From contig NC_083507.1 in NCBI RefSeq assembly GCF_032362555.1, forward strand, positions 6,699,001 to 6,763,000: a stretch of 64,000 bases of DNA, written 5' to 3'. Below, piece by piece: positions 42,137 to 54,869 of the stretch (position 1 is its first letter; each line of letters opens with the position of its first letter). The translations under genes and the position numbers were made by a program. The notes under the pieces were generated by a model. The model saw only the letters and a list, made by a program, of their open reading frames with translations, was not told the DNA's origin and ran no database searches. This DNA is from Amyelois transitella. Taxonomy: Eukaryota; Arthropoda; Insecta; Lepidoptera; Pyralidae.

Positions 42137-45100
42137 TCACTTTTGATTTTCATTAGAAGCCGATTTATTTTTATCTTCTCTGTCAGCATATGTACCATCG
42201 GTAATTAAACAAGAGTTAGTTTCTCTCTTCTCCTTGTTGTCATTGTCTGTGGCAGTGTAGGTGCGACCTGGTACTACAAATGTCTGTGAACTGTCGCTGT
42301 GAGAATTCTGTAAGTTTTTTTTATCTGGAAAAGCTGTAATGTAGAATTTGGGTTTTATATAACCGTAGTTACTATTTTTTACAGACGTTTGATAATCTTC
42401 GTTTTTGTTGGACTGCTCATTACGGTACACTTCTTTATTGGCATATTCTTGAGTGTAATTGTTTATAGCCAAATTTTTGAAATCGTAATTCTCTTGTTTG
42501 CTTGGAGGTTTCATCGGGTCAATCCTGGTGTTGTTAGATTTACATGTGGCAAGTTGTCCATTGATGACGTAATTGTCTAAAGTTTGAGCACAGCTTGTGA
42601 TAGTAGCCGGAGACACGTTAGAGTTTTGTATTTGTTGTACAATGACAACTTGCTTGAATTGTTGCTGTTTGGAGTCCGCCCGTGGAAGAACTTTAGCAGG
42701 CTGTTGGAATATTGCTGCGTTTTTGTACTGTACAATTTGCGGAGTCGATTCCGGAGTTTGAGCACATAAGTAATTCGATTGATTTATACTTGCAATTATT
42801 GAAGTGGGGCTCGGCGAAGACTGCATTACGTTTGGTCTCTGAAGCTGAGCGTTGTTTATATTTGCTAAAACGGAAATTATAGTGTTATTTTAATTTAATA
42901 TGTATAAAGAATGATGAAATATAAATAGCTTAATAAATACTCTTCCACGCATTTTAGTAATAACTATAGACCAACAATCTCGCTGATAAAGTATTTGAAT
43001 TCGAACCAAACAAATTCGTCCGTCCGTTCGAAAATTTATTTTAAAGTATTACAATAAAACCCACAATCCTTAAATATTAAAATCTACACATTGTGAGTGA
43101 ACTGGGTTAAAATTTAAGGATTGTGTATTTGATTGCAAATATTGCAATACACTTAGATCCATTTGGAAAGATAACTTTAAAATGGCGGATAAAAGGTCGG
43201 ACGATTTTTTGTATCTCATCCTATAGTATTAAAAGTGCAATATTTGTATATTTTATATATATTATCTATGTTTTGATCTCGAACCTATACCTTGGGGCCT
43301 ACTTATATATTATTTTAAGTAATATCAAATTAGGATCTGAAACAGACTTTTATTCTCGTCATAGTTTTTGGTATTTAGCCATCTGTGTACAAAGTCTCGG
43401 CCTAGTCATATGAACAATATCACTATTGGCTATGTATATTTTTGTATATATAAGAGGATGCTTTCCATCTCATGGGACCTACGCGCAAAAACAGTTTCAC
43501 ATGCAGGAAGATCCCATATTAACGTCTAGAAGTAGTTCTTGCCACTTTCTTAGCACTCCTGTGGAAACGTCGCATAGTGCAATAAATAATTGGTAAAGCG
43601 AAGACTTGATTTTATAAAAAGGAATAAAAACTTTTTCTTGCTAATGAACAATTGGTTGTAGAATAAAAAAACGGCACTAGTACAAGATTTACAGGAAAAT
43701 ATATAATTTTTATTCATATATTTCCGACTGGGACCTATCCCCCAAAAAATCTAGAAAAAAAATTACCTTGCGGCTTGTACTTGGCCAGCTGCGAGTACAC
43801 CTGCTTGATCCTCTCGATGTTGATCTGGGAGACCTTGTTGTGGTCGACCATCGGCAGCGGGTAGTCGCGGCCGATGATGCAGCGCGCCGCTTGCTGGACC
43901 GACTCCGGCGCCACCCACGGCTCGTGGATGTAACGCGTTGGCATATTTTTCAACGCGGGGATGTAGCGTCTGAAACGAAATTCATTTGTTAGTTAATTCG
44001 ATAACAAAGCGTTTTTCGGATAAATAAAACTCAATCACAATGTTAGGCTCAAAACTTGCGTCGAATATTATGTTCACTTTGGGAAGCGGAATTTAAAACC
44101 GAAGTGCGAAAATTGATGTTGCACTTGATCTGAACCTAGCTCCGAATCATAAGGATGCTCCAGGGTGCATAGTAACGGTGACATAAGATAAAACTAAAAT
44201 CAAAATATATAAGAAATTACAAACTAAATTAACAAATATAAATTTGGACTTTGTAGGCTCCTGTAACTGCTCTGACAAAAAAGACCTCTATGTCTACTTC
44301 GTTAAGCAAAAGCGTGTCTGCAAAAGCAATACAAGCTACCAATGATTAAAATATTTCATTTAGTACTGTACTCTGTCATTGAACATACCTAATGAAATCG
44401 CCGTTGGGGTCGGTCTTGCGGCCGAAGCGAACGGGGCAGTAGCAGTGGAAGAACTGCTGGAAGAAAGATGAACAGGAGAGCCACATCCACATGCCGGCGT
44501 TCACCGACCAGTCCGCGTCTAGCAGAAGCTCGTCGAAAACCTGAACGAAATACCAGTTTTATTCACATTGAAAAAATTCAATACCAATTCTTTTTTCCGG
44601 AACCCAATAAAACTTTGTAAGCAATCTACCTTCATGCCTTCTTCCCATGAGATCCATAGGTCTCCCCTCGTGAGGAAACAGGCGACAGCGTGACGCGCAA
44701 GATGATGAATCCAACCTTCTTCTCGAAGTTGAATCATAATGGCGTCAATCCAGGGGAAACCTGTTTTACCCTGCGTGTGTCATATAAGAATGTTTTTATT
44801 TTGTCAAATGATCATACACAAAGACATTTTCAACCGACGATACTAATTACGAGTGACTAAGCCAAGCAAAGAAAATGGAAAACTGATGTCACTGTGTAAT
44901 TTCTTTTTGACTGTGGTTTCTTCATCAGGTGTTCCAGTTTTCGAAATGAAGGAAGTATTTAACATCTATATTATGTTGCTTTGGTTTAATAATAATATAT
45001 TGAAAAGTCAGCATAAAACGACGTACGGCGCTCGCATCAAACAGAAAGCTGAGGACAGCTGATAACTAACTGAGAAATTATTTGGATATATTTTTTGATC

Positions 45101-48100
45101 AGCTACTTGCCAGACAAACCCTTATAATTATTTGGTGTGGAACGGTTCATTTTTAATTTTCGGAACTAAATGTAATATAAAACTGCTGTGTTATCAGACC
45201 TATAAGAGTACCACATGATATTGTGTTCGCCTTTAGATAACATTTATTTTAATGCCACTATGATAAGACCAGAGAATAAGATTAGACTTCATTGCCTTCA
45301 TAACGAGATGAGACCTGCTAAAAAGGAACAGCAAATGACTAAATAAAATTACATGGAAAAAATAGCAGCAACACTTCTACAATATCAAAACGTACAAACT
45401 TACGCCCGCCCATTTTACTAGAGCTTCTTGATTTTTCTCCCAAGGGATCTGTACGCATATTGGATTTCCTTCCATTCGGTCGAAATTAGGATTTCTTGTG
45501 GCAGCGCAATAGAAAAATTCCCTCCACAATATTTGTCCGTGCAGTGATAATGGTGGTCGCACTTGCTTTACCCGCTTGTAAAGTTCTGTTAGCTGATAAT
45601 AAAACAGTCTCGTAGATAAGCAACCGAACCTAAAACAAGGGGAGATACAAATATTTTAATAGTATGTTAGACTAGGCCATTCCAGACGCATTCCAATAAA
45701 CTACAATAATGAGGTTACAGCACGTAATCATGTAATTATCACATGTGCCGTGTGGTTGCCGGCACCAAAAAAAAAGAATCGGACCTCTCCTCTTTCCCAT
45801 GGATGTCGTAAAAAGCGACTAAGGGATAGGCTTATAAACTTGGGATTCTTCTTTTAGGCGATAGGCTAGCAACCTGTCACTATTTAAATCTCAACTCTAT
45901 CTTCAAATTAAAAAGCTGAACGTGGCCTATCAGTTTTTTCAAGACCGTTGGCTTTGTTTACCCCGCAAGCGATATGGACGTGACTATACGCATATGTTAT
46001 TATCACATTATTATCCTTTGTTTATTTGGTTCTTTCTGGGGATCTGGATCCGTCTGTGACCAAAGTCAGATTTTGCCCCTGCGGGAAAAATCGGGAGAAT
46101 CTCTTAGAGCATTTCTATGTTCCAAGATGCTCTTGAGACAAAAACGAAATAAATCGGACGTACGACCGAAAGAAGTCAGACGGACTGTTTTAGTTGGACG
46201 GAAAATGTGTAACAAAAATCGATTCAAAATGATTAATTCTTTATTATTCATTGTTCAAAGTTGAAAGTCTGTCTGTGTATTCTTTCTCTCCATCCACTGG
46301 TTGTCTGGAAGAAATCGCTATAAGCGATAAGACCGCCCATTTCACTACATTTAGGTATTTGCTATTTCCAAATATTGTTATTTTTTATGTGAAATAAAGA
46401 GTTATTCATTCATTCATTAATTTCGGTATTATCACTACAAATGTAGTATAAAACAAAGTCACTTTCTCTGTCCCTATGTATGCTTAAATCTTTAAATTGA
46501 TACAGTTTTTTTCAATAGATAGTGATTCCAGAGGAAGGTTTATATGTATACCTAATAACATCCATTAAACAGTGGAGAAATACTGTTATTTTTGTGGTTT
46601 CTAATGTGATGTAGTTAATATCATATTTTTTCCCGCTTACATTGCAAACGCAGGCTGAATCCTACGCGATTTATCAAAATAATATACTAATTATTTCTAC
46701 ACATTGAAAAGGTCTACAGAAAACTCCGCGATGGTATATGTCTATCCCATCTGTGGATATCCCACTATAACATTTTTTGTCATATTACTTTTAACGACAA
46801 TCAGCATTGCACCCGTGCGAAGCCGAGGCCGGTCGCTAGTATCTTATATATAAAATTCTCGTGTCACAATTTTCGTTCCCGTACTTCTCCGAAATTGTTA
46901 CATTGTGAGTACATTGAGTAGGTCTGAGAATCGGCCAACATCTCTTAATAATATTTTTCATACCCCTCAGTGATAAGGGTTGTCCACGCTTAACATTTTT
47001 TTAACTAAGAATTATTTAAAAATTATTTATATGGCAAAACATCGTTTGCCGGGACAGCTAGTAATCAAATAATAGAAGAGTCAATCGAATGTACCAATTT
47101 CCTCAGGAAGACAATCGGCGCACAACGATAACTTTACACAATAGTAATTAATTGTAAGATGAAAACTATCATAGGTAGTTTTTGTCATACCTCTAAATAC
47201 GTATACCTACCTAATGTATACAGTCGTTACTGATAAGAGTTCACGAGCTGTCCACGTGGATGCCAACTAAGTTAACGACACAACCTGTTTTTCTCAACGT
47301 TTTCTGTCCTATATAACTCGGGGTCGCTATTAACACAATGCAATTCTTCACAGAAATTTGTAAGACTTTAAAAACTTTCTATTTCTGAGAGGGAGCGGGG
47401 CGTGACTTTGCTGATTAAGTAACTTAAAAGAACTTTGAAGCTATTGATTCAATATTCATACTGTGATAGTAATATTATTCATTATACTTCCGATTTCGAA
47501 ATAAAAAAGGCCAAAACGTGTTTTCAGATCTTAGGAATTATACCATAAAGGTATTTTATTGAGTTCTAATAGGAATCCAAATTACATCTACTTTCTCTAA
47601 CCAATCAACTTGGGGCGAAAATATTTTTTTTATAGGTGTGCATTGTTTGTAACGCGATAACTTTCGAACGGTTGGTCTAATTTTGATGAAATTGAAAATG
47701 TGTATAGGTTTGTCAATATAATTTTAAGTCGTTTTTGAGATTCATAATTTTATAAAAATGAAAAGAGTTCTCGAGGGTCGAACGACCACTATTGTTTACC
47801 AGCTTTCGTTCGGAGCTGAACTCAGATGAAAAGTAGGTACCCTTAATTAAAGTTGCTATTTGTTTTATGGAAATCCACTCAGTTTCATCGTACAAACATG
47901 CTGTGAAATTTTCATTAACCAATATAAATTCACCCTTAATGTCGGGATTCATTCAATCATTATTCATCATCATCTTTGCGTTTGTTCAAGTTGCGTTCTC
48001 ATCCCTCTTGAATGGATGCCCGAGCCAATGCGATACGATTGAATGTATAAACAAGGTTTTTGTACGAAGAGACTCTGACCTTCACAACCTTTGCAGAGGA

Positions 48101-50863
48101 ATCTTTGTTCATGTTTTGGTTACACATCCCCAAATATGCAACCTCGTAACGACATTTTCTCCAAGCGTCAAAGCATCGGTATCAAACTATAATCATCAAT
48201 CAAATTATAATGTGCGGTCGAGATAAAACTAACACCTCTCAATATAATTTATATGGGAGGCCATATAAATTAAATTGAGAGGTGTTAAGTTTAATATGCC
48301 CCCCAACATACATTTCTCGGAGAAGAGTCATTGGTACAGAGCCGAGATTTGATTTGAACCTAAGCATCTCTTAATCGGGGTCTTAACTATTCGACCGTCG
48401 CCGACGCTCTTTTTATAGGTAAAGTTGTGTGAGTGTGTAAAAACAAGGCCCCGCGCATGCGCGTCCTTTACGGTGATGTTACGTCTCCCGCGGCTGTACC
48501 ACCACGTGTTACGATTAAGAAATCGTTCTTGGAAACCGTAACTTCAAAGGCCCGAACTTTCTCAACGCTCAACTCAGAAACATTATTATGATTTTTCCTA
48601 TGTAGGTTTTTTTTTTTTAACTTTAGTATTTTTCTGGTAAAATATCATCATCATAAATGGTTTTTATAGCATAGTTTTATAGGTGGGTGTCAAATGAATA
48701 AGGAGTATAAAATCATTCAATGTTCTGGTTTTCAAAAGCCGATACAAAATATTGTTGTGTCGTTTTGATTTTCAATCATTATTAATCCCCCGATGTTACA
48801 CCTGATATAAAACGATAAGGTGTTTCAGTCTGAAACATCCTAACTAGACTGCAAGTCCGGAGACATACACAACCACGTCTTTATCCCTTACGGGATGGAT
48901 AGAGCCTACAGTCTCAAAAAGACTGAAAGGACACGTTCAGCTTTATGGATGAACTGATATTCATATATTGTCAAGTTGCTAGCCCATCGCCGTAAAGAAT
49001 CCCGAGTTTATTAGCTATTCAATAGATTGACTTTTAACTTTAATCTATACGGGAAAAGGAGCAACTGACACACACTAATTGTCATTGCTACCGGACCAAC
49101 ATGGAAGCTTTTTACGACATCCATGTGAAGGTAACTGGTCTTATTCCAAAGTGCCGGGAACCACACGGCACTATTCGTACATGCTGTTCATAGGTTTTGT
49201 AATTTGGATAATACCTTAAAGGAAGGAAAAAGCAGTTGCGACACCTAACGTAAAGGTGCGGGTAACACAGAACTTTCCTACCTTAAGTAAGGAGACAATC
49301 CTGTTTGACTCGCAAGCAGGGACTGTGGCGTCATCTTAGGACGGCCGAAAGACGCGACCCAAGCTTTTCTTTCCAGATGCCTTTCCAATCTAGCCAAGGC
49401 TTCACTTTCTCCTCCCATCCAAACAGGAGGCTTCAAACCCTCAACGTCGAACCCTGGAATAAAGCTCAATGTGTAATAGAATGGCAATTTTTTTGTGCAA
49501 AACATATTTTATAAGCTTTTGGATATACTCACCGAGTTCTTCGAGTGTGGGAACTCCGAAGCGGTCGTCGTGGTCTTCGGTAAGAGGAGTGGTAGCTCCG
49601 TTCAGCATTTGAGCGGTTATGGCCGCCTCGGCCGGCGGCGGCGGGGGCATACTGGCGATCAACGCCTGAAACTGGTGATACGTCAAAGGCGCCTTTCCCC
49701 CATTTCTCTCAATTATTCTAAAAAAAAAAACATTTTTTAAGAAATATTTTAAAAATGTACATACAAAATGAAAAAAAAATATTTAGTTTGTTTATTAATG
49801 GTTATCTCCGAAAATACGGATGGTTATATTTTTTTATTTTACCCCAAATCTACGTTAACGTAACGTAACCAAGACATCAGTCTGATACAATAAAGTAGGA
49901 ACGATACTTTATATATAATCTACATACATACTTAAATATAATCACGTCTATATTCCTTTCGGGGTATATATATTATATATATATAATACATACATACATA
50001 CATATGATCACGTCTATATCCCTTGCGGGGTAGACAGAGCCAACAGTCTTGAAAAGACTGAATGGCCACGTTCAGCTATTTGGCTTAATGATAGAACCGA
50101 GATTCAAATAGTGACAGGTTGCTAGCCCATCGCCTAAAAGAGGAATCCTAAGTTTATAAGCCTATCCCTTAGTCGCCTTTTACGACATCCATGGGAAAGA
50201 GATGGAGTGGTCCTATTCTTTTTTGTAATAGTGCCGGGAACCACACGGCACTATATATATATAATATATATATATATATACATATATAGAAGCTAACGAT
50301 TGACTCACTTATCTAACTTGTAGAGTGTATGTGACACACGAGATATGACCGTAATGCCAACCTCGCGGCATTTTGACATAATATTATGGTCCCGAACCCG
50401 GCCGTACGGCTCTGGGTCTTCTTCGAAGGTAAGCGCGGTGGTTCCCCACTCGCGGAATAATTTTGGCAAAGCATCGGCGGGTTGGCCACGGACCACAAAC
50501 AGACGAGAATTAAGCTTTTTCAAGCTACTATCCAAATCCTCTAAGCACTGTAGAAGGAATCTGTAAATGATGAAATGCCAAATTCTTAATAGGAAACACA
50601 GCATTAAAAAGGTATGAAAAATGACATAATAAAACAACAAACCTCCACTTGTTAATTCCAACATTTGTGGAACTTGCGAACCATGGGTCGATGATAAACA
50701 CACATCTGAAGGTAATAGCTCCATTGAGGCCTTCCCTTAGTGCTGGATTGTCATGGAGTCTCAGGCCCTTCCTAAACCAGTGCACGATGTGCCTGCCATT
50801 GGGGCCGGGCGGCGCGGGCAGGCGCGAACTCGACGCGGGCAGCGTTTCGGGGGCAGCAGACAT
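42137..50863 (-). CDS. CRY2: Insect cryptochrome 2 (vertebrate-like, transcriptional repressor type), 759 aa
   Basis: In Lepidoptera, CRY2 is the main repressor of CLOCK:CYCLE/BMAL1 transcription in the circadian clock. Coding exons (minus): 50863-50643, 50560-50309, 49717-49533, 49453-49282, 45629-45404, 44770-44630, 44540-44389, 43969-43767, 42864-42137; all GT/AG, 2280 nt in frame. The photolyase-like domain starts [20 protein letters not shown] (about residues 22-190). The FAD-binding domain (about 240-510) contains [64 protein letters not shown] and [13 protein letters not shown]. The last exon encodes a 242-residue tail rich in Gln, Asn, Ser and Lys, typical of the poorly conserved CRY2 C-terminus. 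Start chosen at [13 protein letters not shown]. Intron 4 (3.6 kb) is full of repeats. A 5' non-coding exon probably lies upstream (about 53503-53575). Confidence 0.97.
45744..45993 (+). mobile_element. LINE-derived short repeat, full length, CRY2 intron 4
   Basis: GTGCCGTGTGGTTGCCGGCA head through CATGGATGTCGTAAAAAGCG, ATAGGCTAGCAACCTGTCAC and CCCGCAAGCGATATGGACGT. Opposite strand to CRY2. Confidence 0.88.
46440..46839 (+). mobile_element. Helitron-type repeat, upstream member of a tandem pair, CRY2 intron 4
   Basis: Body with GTAGTATAAAACAAAGTCAC, CCAGAGGAAGGTTTATATGT, TTACATTGCAAACGCAGGCT and 3' end GTGCGAAGCCGAGGCCGGTC then GCTAG|T. The left boundary is approximate. The 3' end is the same as the complement of 22203-22225. 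Confidence 0.65.
46842..47061 (+). mobile_element. Non-autonomous Helitron, downstream member of a tandem pair
   Basis: Starts A|TCTTATATATAAAATTCTCG with TGTCACAATTTTCGTTCC and ends TTTGCCGGGACAGCTAG|T. It begins 3 nt after the previous element's CTAG. Same subfamily as 12780-13003. Confidence 0.8.
48230..48287. repeat. 27-bp inverted repeat, CRY2 intron 4
   Basis: Arms TAACACCTCTCAATATAATT.. (48230-48256) and its complement (48261-48287), with one mismatch and a 4-nt loop GAGG. It could be a foldback remnant. Confidence 0.85.
48320..48420 (-). mobile_element. tRNA-derived SINE-like fragment
   Basis: The minus strand has GGCGACGGTCGAATAGTTAAG (A-box-like), AGATGCTTAGGTTCAAATC (B-box-like) and then CTCGGCTCTGTACCAATGAC. 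The arms do not make a full cloverleaf; it resembles a tRNA-derived SINE. Confidence 0.5.
48868..49175 (-). mobile_element. LINE-derived short repeat with an 85-bp internal insertion
   Basis: Complement copy: CACGTCTTTATCCCTTACGG, AGCCTACAGTCTCAAAAAGA, CTAGCCCATCGCC. Then unrelated sequence (about 49020-49105), then TTTTTACGACATCCATGTGA and GTGCCGGGAACCACACGGCA. Lies 110 bp downstream of CRY2 exon 4 in intron 4. Confidence 0.8.
49985..50255 (-). mobile_element. LINE-derived short repeat, full length, CRY2 intron 2
   Basis: Clean full copy from (CATA)n GATCACGTCTATATCCCTTG to GTGCCGGGAACCACACGGCA, flanked by TA-rich microsatellite. Left of it (49935-49972) is a second partial tail (AATCACGTCTATATTCCTTT), so two insertions targeted the same spot. 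Close to the consensus, hence young. Same strand as CRY2. Confidence 0.9.
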
Positions 50864-53500
50864 CACGCGATCACTTACATGTCGCGTACTGCATTAACAT
50901 TACATTCCATTATACTTTTTTACTAATGTGCCCAACCAACCGATCGCCTGTCCGTCCATATGAACGGAAACTTTGACATATTGTTATAAATCCTGACAGT
51001 CAAACCTGCTACCCAAAACTTAAGGAAGAAAACCAGTGCCAATCTGTCAGGTGTAAAAATATGTGAATGTCCAATATGCCTGAAAGAGAAAAGCAAAAGA
51101 AATAAAAAAATGTTTCAAAAAATATAAATAAGCTCACAAAAAATTGTGTTTGATTTTGTTGGTTGTTTCTTTCTCAGCATAAACTTTCTTTGTATGTAAA
51201 ACATCAGTCTTCAATATATTTGTATTAAACAATATGCTATTCTGCACATTGGCTGCATCATAGTTGCAGCAGGAAGCCTATAGAAAAATCATAGCATGTA
51301 GTATATGCTCAAATACATGTGTCGAAATAACAAAATAATAGGAAATCTTAACCCTCAACTATGAAGATCGTTCAATATTAAAAATATTTGAAATTAATGT
51401 TCAAATATTTTGTTCTTAGTCATTTACTAGAATAATAGAACCAACTACTTGTTATGATAAAAAATTTATTGACTAAACAAATCGGGTTATATGTACATAT
51501 ATGTACATGTCAACGGAAAATAACAACACTGCGAGTTTTTAATTTTGATAGTAAATTTATACACTTTCGTAAGATTCTAAAGGAGAAATGAATTATATTA
51601 GATAACGTCCACATACCGAACTCTCGCGTAAAATAATAAGTAAACGCAAGTGGTTGAAGTGCTGAAGTGAAATTTACCACAGAGCTACGAAAGTTTTATA
51701 GTGACCATAACCAAAATAATAGGATAAAGTCACTTTATATTGAACTGCTAAGACAAATCTAAAGATAAGTGGACTATAAAAATCCGTTAAGCTATTCTGT
51801 AAAAAGGTATGAGATACAAGAAACGCGCAAAAAACATATCCCTTCCTTTGCACTTGGGCAATAAAATGTAACCTTATATTATAGGTTTGAAAGGAAAATA
51901 GCGTAAAATAGAGAAAATGGTAGGTAATCTGATAAATTTTTAATTTGGTAAGTTAAACTTGATGCAAGGGGTCAATTCGGTACATTGAAAATATTGAAAA
52001 AATAAATAGCAGGGGGTGGTAGTGGATCGATACCAAACCCAAATATGTGATTAAAAATTTTTTGTCTGTCTGTATGTTCAGGCATCACGTGAAAAGTAAC
52101 GGTTCGATTTCGATACTTTTTATCCTGGAAAATACGTAGAAAAAAAAATAAATCTTAATTTTTCAATTTGATGTCATTTCTAAGACTGTTCTTATGTAAA
52201 TATATAATATGTACGTAGTTTAAGATGTCATCGTAAATTGGTTTATTTAGGTTGGTATTTTATTTTCTTTTTGTTTATCTTTGGAAACATAGGTATAGTA
52301 ATTAGGTTACAAGGTAAAGTAGGTTAGTTAGGAATAAATCATAAACGCGAAGACCGACATCCGCGCGGACGGAGTCGCGGGCGGAAGCTAGTATTATAAT
52401 AAATCAGTAAAAAAATTTTGCCTATACATTACGTATATTTTCAAAAAAATAATTAATTACGACGAAGAAATAGTAAACATGAATTTGAAAAAAAAGTGTC
52501 TGTCTTTTTGTAAATTTGTTTGTACATGCTAATCTTTAGAACTACAGAACGGATTTGAATGAAATTTTTGGGTGTATAGCTCTTATGCATGGCCAACATA
52601 AAGGGTATAATTTATTTTGAAATCTGGAACAGCTGATGTCGAATTAAAATAGCTTAGTAAAATATAGGAAATTTAAAAAAACTCTTAACAATATTTGTTC
52701 AGCATGAAATGCATTTTCTGTTTGCATATAAAAATTGAAGACCTGGAACACCTGATGCAGACCATTATAGACCAGCTAAGTCATCCGAATTACGGAAAAA
52801 GAAGTCTTAACAAAAGTTGTTCAACCTAATGATCATTTTCTTTTGGCGAAAAAAAAAAATTAAAGATCTGGATCATGTGATGTGGAAGCCAAAGGGACCA
52901 GCTACTACTATTGTAATTTGTACAGTAATGACGTCTTAGCAAAAGTTGTTCTACCTGATGATATTTCGGTCCATTTGTTTTTGAATTTATTCATTACAAA
53001 CAAAAACACAAATCTTTTTTCTCTATATAATATTAGTATGGATATTTGTAGTCAACTAGTGCCCTGGGGCTCCCCTGCCGAGAGAATTACGGAATTAATT
53101 TCTCTTTTTTTTTTTTTTTTTGTTAATCTAAATTAAATCCTATTAATGCCAAATTTCGTTGAATTTTATTTTGGTGAAATAAGTAAATTTAATAACCTTA
53201 ACCTTCGTATTTCCAATAACACGCAAACGCGGTTGCGGGTAACAACTAATAATAAAAATTTAAGATATAGATGTAAGATAATATAATTCATTTTTCGTTT
53301 AGAATCTCAGAACTGAAATCTGATCTGGGAAATGTATTAACTGTCAGATCTTCTCCTGACATATATAATGTACCTACAAAATATAGGTAACTTCATATAT
53401 TTATGCACGTAAAATTATGTTTAACTAAAATAAAAAAATTAAAATCTTAGTTTGGTATCTCCTATTATATAATATACTAAATTAATTTATTTACTCACCT
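50864..53500. other. CRY2 5' region/first intron with repeats
   Basis: The minus strand has an acceptor (TTAATGCAG) at about 50891 just before the CRY2 start codon, so this is probably an intron in the 5'UTR. About 52010-52391 is the 3' part of a Helitron. About 52440-53040 contains further repeat sequence, with a Helitron-like 5' end (ATATAATATTAGTATGGAT, minus) at 53024-53042. No gene seen. Confidence 0.5.
52010..52391 (+). mobile_element. Helitron 3' part
   Basis: Ends CCGCGCGGACGGAGTCGCGG, GCGGAAGCTAG|T. The body has TTTGTCTGTCTGTATGTTCA and AACGGTTCGATTTCGATAC. The 5' end was not fixed. Confidence 0.6.
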
Positions 53501-53502
53501 GC

Positions 53503-53578
53503 ATTTTGATGTACTACTCTGTTTGTGACTTTCAGGCACGCTGTGTTAGATGTGCTTGTGTGATTAATCACCTACCGA
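53503..53578 (-). other. Possible 5' non-coding exon of CRY2
   Basis: The minus strand reads ..GAGTAGTACATCAAAATGCAG|GTGAGTAAAT, a strong splice donor with no long open frame before it. It could splice to the acceptor before the CRY2 start codon. Transcript evidence is absent; the alternative is chance. Confidence 0.35.
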
Positions 53579-53637
53579 AATTAAATCATTTTTAATAAAT
53601 TAATATGAACTGTGTCTATAACATAGTTTGTGAGGGA

Positions 53638-53830
53638 TAAGAATAGAATAGAATGATTTATTTTCAAAATTGGATACAGGGTATTACTTATTGACGTCAC
53701 ATCACTTAAATCTAATTATAACTATTACCGCTTCCAAAGCGCATGTGTAGAAGAAGCGGCAGAACAAACTACACTGCAGCATTTTCACCGAACATCAATT
53801 TACAAATATAGATCTATTAAATCTAAATCG
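53638..53830. repeat. Dispersed repeat, LINE 3'-end-like
   Basis: AATAGAATGATTTATTTTCA, GTATTACTTATTGACGTCAC and AAGCGGCAGAACAAACTACA are blocks I associate with a common lepidopteran dispersed repeat, probably a LINE 3'UTR on the minus strand. Only one copy in this window, so this rests on memory. Confidence 0.4.
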
Positions 53831-54869
53831 TGGACAAATGCACATTGTCAAACATTAAAAAACATAATTGAATGTAAAACTAATTACTTCAATGCGAGTA
53901 TTTCATCAAATAAAAAATTATGCATTAGGGATAGGATGTGGGTAGATATGAAGCAAAGCTTCTAGGTATAGGTAACTAACAGCTTCAACATTTATATCAA
54001 ACTAGCTGTTACCCATTTTAAACTTTGCCTTTATCCATTTCAAATCTCTATAAATTTGAACTTATTATATTATTCCACAATATTTAACTGCCAATTACAT
54101 AAAAATTCTGTCAATAATTTTTACCTGAAATAGCACACACATATTAAAGATTAAATTAAATAAATTCTTGATCCAATATGTATTTGTTTTTTCAATAAAT
54201 TTAAATAAATACTAGATATACCTACCTAAATAAAGAAATTAATAATTTTGATACAAACTAATGCACAAAAATTGTCTAATATTTTAGTGCCTTACCTATA
54301 TAGGACCACAGGTATCATGACAATTTCATCAAATCAGAAATAAGATCACTTTTGGTTTACAATTTACACCTACCTACGTTTACTGGATATTGTTACATAC
54401 CTACTTAAGGTATGTACCTACATTAATATTTCTAAACCTTACCTTTCAGACAAAAAGGTATTGCAATTTGTAAGTACTGCTTAGATCATGTTAAAATAAT
54501 AAAAAAAAATTGACATAAAATAACAGTAGGGTACCTATCCTCTGTTACTTTCCAAAAATTCATCAAGAAATCGACCTTTGCTTTGTTTGACTTACCTGGG
54601 ACAACAAGTAACGTCAATATAGTAACAGGACAATAAAATAACACAAAAAATGAAATTTACGTTTATACGTATAGAATATAGTAGTCGTATTAATCAACAA
54701 TACTTTAAAAACAAAATTCTAAAATCTAGCACACAAATCCATTGAACTGTTGTCAAAATTGTCCTCGTCTACCTAATCGACTCCAGTAACCACGCCGCTT
54801 GCAACGTGACCAAAACCACAACACAACGTGACTTAGGGTAGAGTTGCCAACTCAGATATTGAAAAAGGC
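53831..54869. other. Intergenic upstream of CRY2
   Basis: AT-rich. Around 54780-54840 the sequence becomes more GC-rich (AACCACGCCGCTTGCAACGT, AACACAACGTGACTTAGG) and could be a promoter, but no perfect CACGTG E-box is present there. Confidence 0.35.

Larger units (their letters stand above)
47062..48867. other. CRY2 intron 4, unassigned part
   Basis: Mostly unassigned. A minus open frame at 47713-47952 ([20 protein letters not shown]) is unrecognised. A palindrome lies at 48230-48287. A tRNA-like SINE fragment on the minus strand lies at about 48320-48420 (GGTCGAATAGTTAAGAC and GGTTCAAATC). Confidence 0.45.

Noticed and set aside
47867-48226. 119-codon plus-strand frame in CRY2 intron 4
   Set aside because: No recognisable domain, opposite to CRY2, overlaps another random frame; no evidence for a gene.
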